A DNA stretch of 8,772 nucleotides from Candidatus Aegiribacteria sp. (GTDB taxonomy: Bacteria > Fermentibacterota > Fermentibacteria > Fermentibacterales > JCC-6): NCBI GenBank assembly GCA_030642525.1, contig DAOWNO010000065.1, forward strand, positions 1 to 8,772. The letters are read 5' to 3'. Below the pieces are notes generated by a model. That model ran no database searches, was not told the DNA's origin, and saw only the letters and a program-made list of their open reading frames with translations. Numbering within the stretch: the first letter of the stretch is position 1; every line of letters begins with the position of its first letter. The translations under genes were made by a program, and so were the position numbers. Shown here piece by piece: positions 1-6,900 of this stretch.

Positions 1-87
1 AGGGGCTGGACGAACGACGGTGTTCCGACTGTCGCCAAGCTCATGGAACTCGGTGTGGACTTCCCCGATGTGATCGAGCTTGTCAAG
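1..87 (+). repeat. Direct repeat, copy 1, inside the AOR gene
   Basis: Bases 1-87 match bases 304-390 at 86 of 87 positions; the only difference is C at 60 against T at 363, a silent GAC/GAT change. The offset of 303 bp is a whole number of codons, so the frame is kept. The left edge of the repeat is the window edge, so its true length is unknown. Confidence 0.95.
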
Positions 88-405
88 GGCTTCGGCAGGC
101 GCGAACATGATGCAATACCTTACAGATCCGCCGGTCCTGTCACTGTCGAGGAGTACGAATCACGTCAGGAAAGGTACGACACTCAGCTTAGAGAAGATGT
201 GGGTATCGATCCCTCCGGAATGTCCTCCGAAGAGAAGGTTGCCCTTACCCGTAAATACAGGGAAGCCCAGTACGAACATCTTCTGGACGCGGTATACAAA
301 CGCAGGGGCTGGACGAACGACGGTGTTCCGACTGTCGCCAAGCTCATGGAACTCGGTGTGGATTTCCCCGATGTGATCGAGCTTGTCAAGAAGCACGGAG
401 GCTGA
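1..405 (+). CDS. Aldehyde:ferredoxin oxidoreductase, C-terminal end (partial at 5' side)
   Basis: The reading frame is open from the first base to TGA at 403-405, so this is the 3' end of a gene that begins outside the window. The C-terminal sequence (GFGRREHDAIPYRS, then YKRRGWTNDGVP, then LMELGVDFPDVIELVK) resembles the tail of the tungsten/molybdenum AOR family, cytoplasmic enzymes that oxidise aldehydes to carboxylates with ferredoxin using a metal-bis-pterin cofactor. The pterin- and cluster-binding motifs lie upstream and cannot be checked. A ThiS/MoaD-like gene immediately downstream supports the call. Oddity: the 29-residue stretch beginning RGWTNDGVP occurs twice, at 1-87 and 304-390, so the protein appears to carry a repeated C-terminal domain. 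The codons look more GC-rich than those of the rest of the window, which may reflect high expression. The family call rests on remembered family sequence and is fairly secure. The exact aldehyde substrate cannot be told. Confidence 0.8.
   Translation, partial: RGWTNDGVPTVAKLMELGVDFPDVIELVKGFGRREHDAIPYRSAGPVTVEEYESRQERYDTQLREDVGIDPSGMSSEEKVALTRKYREAQYEHLLDAVYKRRGWTNDGVPTVAKLMELGVDFPDVIELVKKHGG
304..390 (+). repeat. Direct repeat, copy 2, at the 3' end of the AOR gene
   Basis: This is the second copy of the 87-bp stretch at 1-87. After it, copy 2 runs into the normal gene end (KHGG and stop), whereas copy 1 runs into GFGRREH, which in the family belongs upstream of the tail. This is what an in-frame tandem duplication of a 303-bp unit would give. 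Confidence 0.95.
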
Positions 406-406
406 A

Positions 407-604
407 CTGATAACTGTCAACGGATTAACACTCGACTGGTATGAAGGTAAAACCGTCCGCGATGTTATACAGGAAATGAATTACCTCTTCCCCCTTCTTA
501 TCGCACGAATCAACGGCAAACTCATATCAAGGGATAAGTACGATTCAACAGAAATCCCCGATGAAGCAACTGTAGACATAATCCACCTGATGTCGGGCGG
601 ATAA
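407..604 (+). CDS. ThiS/MoaD-like sulfur-carrier protein of the AOR system
   Basis: This encodes a small beta-grasp sulfur carrier of about 65 residues ending HLMSGG. The C-terminal Gly-Gly is the residue pair that is adenylated and thiocarboxylated in ThiS and MoaD. Sequence after the start reads ITVNGLTLDWYEGKTVRDV, the classic ThiS opening, with a later LIARINGKLI strand. Genes of this kind often follow AOR genes, where they are thought to serve pterin or metal-cofactor assembly. Start choice: the frame is open from TTG at 383, but that codon has no Shine-Dalgarno sequence. GGAGG at 397-401 instead sits 5 bases before CTG 407 and 8 before ATA 410, and starting at 407 gives the usual M-I-T-V-N-G beginning. 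A standard annotator would report TTG 383 (73 residues). GGAGG lies inside the last AOR codons, one base separates the two genes, and coupled translation is likely. Confidence 0.75.
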   Translation: MITVNGLTLDWYEGKTVRDVIQEMNYLFPLLIARINGKLISRDKYDSTEIPDEATVDIIHLMSGG

Positions 605-679
605 ATACCAGACGGTTTCTATGCAACAATTCCCGGGGGGAGTACACAACTTCAGTGCACTTGAAGCTCTACATATCCT

Positions 680-2449
680 TCATTCGAGAACAATCATCTT
701 TCTTGCGCAATTTTCTCCCTGTACCAAGAATCTGTAGAAGTAGACGCCCGAAGTAACTCCACTCGCGTTCCATACGACATTCCGGACTCCGGGATTCTGC
801 CAGCTGTCAACAAGAGTATCAACCTTTCGCCCAGTGACATCGAATATTTCGAGAAGTACATCGCAGGCGGTTGAAATCTCGTAGGTGATCCATGTCAGCT
901 GATTAAACGGATTTGGGAAATTCCGATAAAGAGTAATATTCAAAGATACTGCTCCATTGAAGTCATCATACAAAGATGTTGAATAATATTCATATGCACC
1001 GATATCGTATCCAGCACCTTGAGGCCTTGAAGTGCCTTCAATATCAGTGTCAGTTCCTACATCAGTCCCCGAATCAATCGCAGGAGAAGTTGATTGAAGA
1101 TGAAAATCATATATTGGATTCGATGGGTCCACAAATAAAGGATCTCCAGTAATTGAATGTGGCCCTTTTCCGATGAATGATATGTCCGGATAGTACAGGT
1201 TATAATCAAATGTATTTCCGTTGCCAGGCATTAATTGATAAGAATTTTGATAAATAATATTATTTTTTATATCATATCCAGAGACCGAAGTGGTAATATG
1301 AAGTCCTGTACCTTGATTTAAGGCAATAGTATTGTGGTAAATTTTTCCATTATCCACGTCTGTGTAGATCCCTATTCCCCCTTCCAAGTTGTTGAAGATA
1401 ACGTTGTTTTCCATTGTGGGTGAAGATCCGGTATCTACAAGGTCTTCCCAGAACATTAAACCGTAACCCGGATTGTCATATATTCTGTTACACCGGATAA
1501 TCATATTTTTAGAATTCCAAATGATCATTCCTTCATTTTCATCCCCACCACTTGTTCCATTTCCGTAGATTGTGTTATTCTCATATACAGAATCCCAAAT
1601 TTCATGGGCGGCAATTCCCTGTCGTCCATTGTTGTAGCATGTGTTATTTCTCACAGTGATGTTGTAATTCCCTGTTGATGCATGTATTCCAATATAGAGA
1701 TTATCATGTGATACGCAGTTCTCTATTATAGAATCATGAATATGTTCACCGTCTATCACACCTTCGTCATCGCCATTGAACTTGAAACCATGATCACAAT
1801 TATTGTAAGATTCGCAGTTATTAACTTCTATATTATGAGTAGTTCCCGCAGATTCTATTCCTCCCCAGATACATATCCCAATACCGGCATTGTTATGCAC
1901 TATCAAATCTTCAAGGATAATGTGATGCGATCCTTTTCCATCAGATTCCCTGTTAAATTCAATACCTGCTTCCGGATAATTTCTTATTGTGAGGTTACTT
2001 ATTTTTATATAATCCATTGCTCGAGATCCCTCTGCCCATCTACCTGACATGAATGCACAACCCCAGTCTTGTACTTGAAATTCAGAACCATCAAGAACTA
2101 CGTTATTACCTGGATAACTCTGGTAGGTGATGTGTCCGTCAGCTTCATTTCCCGATTCTCCCTCTACCCCGGTACTTCCCGTGAGATCAACTATTTCTTC
2201 ATAAATACCCTGTTTAATGTATACCGTATCTCCAGCCACCATTGTGTCAGCAGCGTGCTGAATTGTTAACCAGGGCTCAGCTTCGGTTCCTGGATTACTA
2301 TTGTTTCCGTTTGAAGCATCTACATAATAGGTAGCCCCATACACCGGCATTGAAATGAAAACTACCAAGAATAAGGATCTAAGGAATAGAATCCTTAGCC
2401 TCACAAAGCTATTGTTAATCTTTGATTTAAGATATCTTCTTTCTTCCAT
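680..2449 (-). CDS. Exported right-handed beta-helix protein with type A sorting / FlgD-like C-terminal module
   Basis: The protein has 589 residues from ATG at 2449. Residues 1-38 form a signal peptide: a basic stretch, then a hydrophobic core (ILFLRSLFLVVFISM) ending VYG before ATYYVDAS. Residues 39-80 (TYYVDASNGNNSNPGTEAEPW) are the usual opening of DUF1565/pectate-lyase-like helices. Residues about 145-420 hold repeated beta-helix coils with Asn-rich turns (NNTCYNNGRQGI, ENNTIYGNG, NRIYDNPGYGL). DPLFVDP and SPAIDSG (436-461) are the usual end of such domains. Residues 504-589 (NFPNPFN, VLLEIFDVTGRKV, SGVYFYRF, KMIVLE) resemble type IX secretion type A sorting and FlgD-like Ig domains, suggesting surface attachment or release. 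Enzymatic activity (polysaccharide lyase or epimerase) is possible, but no catalytic site can be named. The frame is open to 2599 (ATG 2581, TTG 2599), but that would bury the signal peptide, so 2449 is preferred. AACAGG lies 7 bases before it. Confidence 0.8.
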   Translation of the reverse strand: MEERRYLKSKINNSFVRLRILFLRSLFLVVFISMPVYGATYYVDASNGNNSNPGTEAEPWLTIQHAADTMVAGDTVYIKQGIYEEIVDLTGSTGVEGESGNEADGHITYQSYPGNNVVLDGSEFQVQDWGCAFMSGRWAEGSRAMDYIKISNLTIRNYPEAGIEFNRESDGKGSHHIILEDLIVHNNAGIGICIWGGIESAGTTHNIEVNNCESYNNCDHGFKFNGDDEGVIDGEHIHDSIIENCVSHDNLYIGIHASTGNYNITVRNNTCYNNGRQGIAAHEIWDSVYENNTIYGNGTSGGDENEGMIIWNSKNMIIRCNRIYDNPGYGLMFWEDLVDTGSSPTMENNVIFNNLEGGIGIYTDVDNGKIYHNTIALNQGTGLHITTSVSGYDIKNNIIYQNSYQLMPGNGNTFDYNLYYPDISFIGKGPHSITGDPLFVDPSNPIYDFHLQSTSPAIDSGTDVGTDTDIEGTSRPQGAGYDIGAYEYYSTSLYDDFNGAVSLNITLYRNFPNPFNQLTWITYEISTACDVLLEIFDVTGRKVDTLVDSWQNPGVRNVVWNASGVTSGVYFYRFLVQGENCARKMIVLE

Positions 2450-2546
2450 AAGAACCTGTTCGCTTTGATTTAATCCAATTACAGATAACTTCGTCATATC
2501 CGAATTCAAGTTCATATACATTTCCAACTTAGTGATATATCGATTC

Positions 2547-2609
2547 TTAGAAGTCGCATCTTGAATTATTGCGTTTCTCATTCTGATGATTATTCTCAAT
2601 ATCCTTCAT
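2547..2609 (-). other. Possible 20-codon leader ORF in the beta-helix gene 5' region
   Basis: On the minus strand ATG at 2609 opens a short frame (MKDIENNHQNEKRNNSRCDF, then TAA). It starts about 10 bases after the predicted transcription start, with AGG 7 bases upstream. It may be chance in AT-rich DNA, and I know of no counterpart. Confidence 0.15.
2558..2571. repeat. 14-base direct repeat, copy 1
   Basis: ATCTTGAATTATTG recurs exactly at 2675-2688, 117 bases away. The two copies bracket the predicted minus-strand promoter. This could be paired regulator sites or chance in AT-rich DNA. Confidence 0.4.
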
Positions 2610-2625
2610 GATCTTACCTGTTTAT

Positions 2626-2654
2626 ATTGTAGTACATTCCAGAATATTTGGCAA
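2626..2654 (-). promoter_or_regulatory. Sigma-70-like promoter for the beta-helix gene
   Basis: Read on the minus strand, TTGCCA (2654-2649) and TACAAT (2631-2626) are separated by exactly 17 bases. Each box matches five of six consensus positions. Transcription would begin near 2619, leaving a leader of about 170 bases if translation begins at 2449. Confidence 0.55.
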
Positions 2655-2674
2655 TCTTATGCTTCAGGAATTGT

Positions 2675-2688
2675 ATCTTGAATTATTG
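2675..2688. repeat. 14-base direct repeat, copy 2
   Basis: This is identical to 2558-2571. It lies about 20 bases upstream of the minus-strand -35 box at 2649-2654, a position suitable for an activator site, but function is unproven. Confidence 0.4.
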
Positions 2689-2762
2689 TTTTTCAATAAA
2701 AATCCATTCAATAACGGGAATTTTCTTTGATGAGAATCTGGAATAATTGGAAATGAGCTTCT

Positions 2763-2858
2763 TTAATCTGCATTGAATTCAATTACATTGAAGAACAGAA
2801 TAACCATAGTTGCTGACCGCACCAGCTTTTTCTTACCATCAATGAACGGATAACATCC
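2763..2858 (-). pseudogene. Decayed fragment of a Fic/Doc-family protein gene
   Basis: On the minus strand, from 2858 to a TAA at 2765-2763, the translation begins GCYPFIDGKKKLVRSATMV and continues ILFFNVIEFNAD. This matches the core of Fic/Doc proteins, HPFxDGNKRTAxxAxxVFLxxNG, with the catalytic-loop His changed to Cys-Tyr and the Asn of DGNKR changed to Lys. Family members are AMP-transferases or, for Doc, toxin kinases in toxin-antitoxin pairs. Upstream in the same frame there are stops just before the fragment (VDG-stop and MATS-stop), so no N-terminal domain remains in frame. About 31 codons of a domain usually over 100 residues survive. No antitoxin partner is visible. This looks like the relic of a lost toxin or mobile module. 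The match was made by eye against the remembered motif. Confidence 0.55.
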
Positions 2859-3036
2859 TTATCCATCTACTTCCTTTCATGAGGTTGCCATTAGTCTGTC
2901 GATTGAATTATTATATGTTATGTGCAGCATATAGAGAAGTAATTCGGAAATACCGGAATGATTATCATTGAATTCCTTTATATTCTAAGATAATCAGTAA
3001 ATCAGTAACTTTGAAAATAAGAGAGGAAGTGTTCTT

Positions 3037-3729
3037 ATGAAGATGTACGTTTTTGCTCTTGTCATAATCGTAGCTATTGCTTTCGGTAATGATATAGTAA
3101 TCAACGGCGCCAACAACACCGAGGGTAGTGGTCCTGTAAGCATTGATGGCTTGGCCTATTCACAGACTTGGGACGTCAATAATGCCACACACGGCGTAAG
3201 TATATACGGTGCTGGTGACCGCTGGGCCTGTGATGATTTTATACTTACCGGTGACTGGACTCTGAATCAGGTTGAAGTTTGGATGATCTGGCTTGGAGAA
3301 ATGGGTGAAAGCATGAATATCGTTTTCTCAGAAGACGATGGTTCTCTGGATCCCAACAACGCAACTGATGTATGGAGTGAAGCTGTTCCCTGTGATAACG
3401 TCTTCGCTGATGAATGGGAATCATCGGGCGGCACGCTTTATGATATTTACAAGACCACCTGCACGATCAACGCAGATGCATATCCATCTCTTTCAGATGG
3501 AGTAACTTACTGGATGGAAGTCCAGGCTGATGTTGTAGATAACTGCTTTGTAATGCTCTATGATGATCCTATTGGCAGTACCGTCTGGTACAACGATGGA
3601 TCAGGTCTTTGGGTAAGCACTGTCGACCATCCTGACATGGGATGGGCAACGGATATGTTTTTTGATCTCTTTGGTAATCCCCTGTCACTTGAATCAGGCA
3701 CATGGGCAGACATCAAAACACTATTCTAA
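3037..3729 (+). CDS. Small exported protein of unknown function
   Basis: I do not recognise a named family. The 230-residue product starts with a clear signal peptide (MKMYVFALVIIVAIAFG), with cleavage likely near residue 17. The mature part is acidic and rich in Trp, Asp and Gly, predicted to be a beta-sandwich. The stretch RWACDDFILTGDWTLNQVEVW (about 62-82) resembles the ADDF motif found in many bacterial exported beta-sandwich proteins. Four cysteines (65, 119, 142, 170) could form two disulfides after export. A short tail, ESGTWADIKTLF, follows the domain and may be a lineage-specific C-terminal signature. AGGAAG at 3024-3029 lies 7 bases before the ATG, supporting this start. The gene stands alone and is followed by a strong hairpin. 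It could be a surface or S-layer-associated binding protein, which is a guess. Confidence 0.75.
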   Translation: MKMYVFALVIIVAIAFGNDIVINGANNTEGSGPVSIDGLAYSQTWDVNNATHGVSIYGAGDRWACDDFILTGDWTLNQVEVWMIWLGEMGESMNIVFSEDDGSLDPNNATDVWSEAVPCDNVFADEWESSGGTLYDIYKTTCTINADAYPSLSDGVTYWMEVQADVVDNCFVMLYDDPIGSTVWYNDGSGLWVSTVDHPDMGWATDMFFDLFGNPLSLESGTWADIKTLF

Positions 3730-3756
3730 CCTGATTAAATATATCTGCTAAGCACC

Positions 3757-3782
3757 GGGGGAAGGGCATCTGCCCTTTCCCT
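3757..3782 (+). terminator. Hairpin terminator after the small exported-protein gene
   Basis: The arms GGGGAAGGGCA (3758-3768) and TGCCCTTTCCC (3771-3781) pair over 11 positions with one G-T wobble. With the last pair opened the loop is 4 bases. A further G-T pair extends it to 3757/3782. It begins 28 bases after the stop codon. Only a weak T-rich run follows (TGTTGCGTTAATTGTT), so it may act as a partial terminator or as an RNA-stabilising hairpin. Confidence 0.6.
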
Positions 3783-3852
3783 GTTGCGTTAATTGTTCAA
3801 CTTCCTTCTACGACATGCTGAAAAGAACCTCTGGATACATGAGACGCTGAGG

Positions 3853-3875
3853 TATTCTTCAGATTCAGAAGAATA
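3853..3875. promoter_or_regulatory. Inverted repeat next to the cyclase-gene promoter (possible operator)
   Basis: TATTCTTC at 3853-3860 and GAAGAATA at 3868-3875 form a perfect 8-base inverted repeat with a 7-base spacer. It ends one base before the candidate -35 box at 3877. Both the size and the position suit a dimeric regulator, but no regulator gene is visible here. Confidence 0.35.
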
Positions 3876-3876
3876 A

Positions 3877-3906
3877 TTGATATCAGTACGATTACGGTTG
3901 TAGACT
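3877..3906 (+). promoter_or_regulatory. Candidate promoter of the cyclase-ATPase gene
   Basis: TTGATA (3877-3882, five of six consensus matches) and TAGACT (3901-3906, four of six) are 18 bases apart, about 70 bases before the ATG at 3974. The -10 box is weak. Confidence 0.3.
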
Positions 3907-3973
3907 ATGAAAAATGCAGTGAGTTTGCTATATCTCAATACTTGGGGTTGTTTCAAATACAGGGAGAAAACAC

Positions 3974-6900
3974 ATGCTCAATCTTGTTCCCCGCCTGATT
4001 TCACTGAATTTTTCCGATGGTAACCTTTCAGGATCTGTTTCCGGAAGTATACTGATATTCGATGTATCAGGTTTCGCATCCATGGCTGAAATCCTTTCCA
4101 GACAGGGAAAAAGTGGAGCAGAAGCACTCTCAAATACTCTGAACAGCATCTATTCCAGAGGAATCCTTTCAATGATCAGGGGAAGCGGGGGTTTTGTATC
4201 CGGATTCAGCGGAGACTCATTTGCTGTAATCCTTCCAGGAACTGCTATTGAAAAGGCAGAATACTTCGGAAAAGAGATGCTGAATAGACTGGCCCTGGCA
4301 TCAGCATCTTCATCTGCCAGAATCGTATTCAAGGCTGGAGGTTCTGATGGAACAATAGACTGGGGAATATTCGGAAGAGAAAGAAAAGGATGGTTCTTCT
4401 CCGGAGATGCATTCAGAAGGGCTTTTCAGGCTCTTGAAAATCCCGAACAGAAAGGTTTTGCCTTATGCAGGAAAAAAACTCCTGAAGAAGAAGTTCTTAC
4501 TGCTGACAGAATGGGTGGCCGAGTTCCGGATAGAATTCTCGAAACAAGCTTTTTCCCCGAGAAATTACTCAACTCGGAACCATATGGCGAGTTCAGAAGA
4601 GTTTTTCCGGTATTCCTGACTCCAGTGAATGCTGAAAAAGATGATCGGGGATTGATCAGATCAATAGCACCGGAGATAATACAGTCTTCAGTAGAAACAG
4701 GAGGATTTTTCAATGGAGTTCACTACGATTCGAACGGATTCTATTTTCTGATCCTGTTTGGAGCTCCGGAAGCTCATGAGAATGATCTTGAACGTGCTTT
4801 GACTTTCGCCCGTCAGATATATAACTGTGCTCACTTTCCCATAAGAATAGCAATTTCTTCAGGAACCGTGTATGCCGGTTTTCTGGGTTTTCGACAGATG
4901 GGAACCTATACAGTTCTTGGAAGCCAGGTGAATATGGCTGCCAGGATAATGAGGTTTGAGAAAAATTCCGGTATTTATGTGAGTGACAGTATTGCCGATA
5001 ACACTCCAGGATCAAGCACAGCGATCTCAGTCAGAGTCAAAGGCATAACCGATGAAGTTAATATTTTCAAGATTGATAACAATATTACTGAATCAGGCAG
5101 ATATCCTTATGAGGGCAAACTTCTGGGAAGAGAGGAAGAGCTGCAAATAATCATCGATCTTGCCAGGAAATCTGTGGATGATTCCACCGGTAGTGTTTTG
5201 CAGGTTTCAGCTTCAGCAGGAACCGGCAAATCTCATCTTCTGTGGGAGGCTGGCAATATCCTGGAAACTCAGGGATTCCGAAGAATCCATCTGAGGTGCG
5301 ATGATATAATCAGACGAAGCTTCGGCCCATTTGTCACATTTCTGAGAGGCTATTTCCAGCAGAAGAGAAATTCATCTTCCAGGGAAAATCTTGCCGTATT
5401 CAACAGGATATTCCAGACTCTGTCTGCGAAATTGAAAGATAAGTATCCGGACAGGGTTCAGGAACTTGAAAGAACCGTATCATTTCTCTCTTCGCTTCTT
5501 GGTATTGATATGACCGATTCTCTCTACCATCAGGTCGGACCGGAAGGAAAGCAGGAAAATACGATTACAGCCCTGCGGGAGTTCTTTCTAGGTATTGCTC
5601 AGACTGATCCTCTTTTCATGGTTATAGACGATATTCAGTGGCTTGATGATAGTTCCGAATCTCTTTTGAGGAGCATGACCAGAAATCTGGATAATCTCTC
5701 CCTTGTTCTTGCTCTTGCAGGCAGGACACTTGATGATGGCTCAATAATAGAAATCCCCTCTGAAAAGGAATATGTTATCATTAATCTCGAACCCCTGCGA
5801 CAACAGACACTTCCAGAACTTGTAAAGGATATTCTGGGCGGAATACCCGGACCCGATCTTGTAAAATTCCTCGCAACACACTCCCGCATGAATCCATTCT
5901 ATCTTCGGCAGTACGCCACGTATCTTGCTGAGTCAAATTCTATTAAGAAGAAGAATGATACCATTACCCTTTCCGAATCTCCCGATAAGATTCCAAGAGG
6001 AATCGTTGATCTCCTGATGGCACGAATTGACCGTCTGTCGGGCGATCTGAAAAGAGTTGTAAAAAAAGCTTCGGTTCTGGGATTTGAGTTCAATACCAGG
6101 GTTCTTTCCGCCATGCTTACAGGCAGAGAGCTCGCGCCGTTGCTCAGTAATGGTGCAGAAGAGAAACTCTGGTCATCTGTTTCGGAAATCGTGTACATTT
6201 TTCATCATGGTCTTCTCAGGGAAACAGCATACAGCATGCAACTGGAAAATGAACTTGTTAAACTTCACAACATAGCTGCTTGCGCTATTGAGAATATTTA
6301 TCCTGGTGATGAGACTTTCTTCCCTGATCTTGCATATCATTGGGATAAGGCAAAAGATAGTGAAACAGCTTGTTTTTACCTTGACAGAGTACTTCAGGCT
6401 GCGGAAAATAACGGTGATGTAAAACTCAGTTACAAGTGCATTATAAGATTGAGAGAGCTTCTTGAGCTTCTGCCGGACAGAGAAGACCAACTGATTGGCA
6501 TAATGATAAAAGAAATAAAGACCCTCGGCATATTTGCCAGATGCAAGGAAGCTGTAGAACTGGCTGAAAGAACTGAAGAACTGGCCCTGTCCGCGGGAAA
6601 CAGAAAACGATACGCAGAGGCAATGGGTATGCGCGCATGGCTCAACTCTCGCCTTGGAAACATGAAGACAGCTCTGGAGCTGAATGAGAAAGCACTCGAA
6701 ATTCATAATGAGCTTGGATATCTGAGGGGGATATACGAATCCACCGGATATCTTGCAGCAATCAAGTTCATGACAGGTCATGTAAGTGAAGCCAGAATAC
6801 TATTTGAGAAGCAGCTGAGAGTGTTTGAGGAGATGAAGGATGATGATGAAAGCAACGCCAAGGTGTACAATAATATGGCATCTACAGCAGTCGATCTTGC

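Larger units (their letters stand above)
2600..3036. other. Long AT-rich region between divergent genes
   Basis: There is no intact gene in this 437-base stretch. It holds the minus-strand promoter at 2626-2654, one copy of a 14-base direct repeat (2675-2688), a Fic/Doc gene remnant on the minus strand (2763-2858), and the upstream region of the plus-strand gene at 3037, including a tandem ATCAGTAA (2993-3008). A plus-strand promoter is likely near 2968-2994 (TTGAAT, then GATAAT), but the spacing of 15 is poor, so it is not called separately. Confidence 0.6.

Noticed and set aside
80..376. 98-codon plus-strand frame overlapping the AOR end
   Set aside because: It is out of frame with the recognisable AOR sequence and has low-complexity, Ser/Pro-rich content. 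It is a shadow frame.
647..668. Small hairpin (CTTCA and TGAAG around GTGCACT) between the converging genes as a bidirectional terminator
   Set aside because: A five-base stem without T runs on either side is too weak to call.
2450..2599. N-terminal extension of the beta-helix protein to ATG 2581 or TTG 2599
   Set aside because: It would place a typical signal peptide about 50 residues inside the protein. The extension is polar, AT-rich and without domain character, and neither start has a well-spaced ribosome-binding site.
6173..6781. 202-codon minus-strand open frame inside the cyclase gene
   Set aside because: It is antisense to the well-supported helical/TPR coding region, has no recognisable domain and is Cys/Ser/Phe-rich as antisense frames often are. 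It is a shadow.
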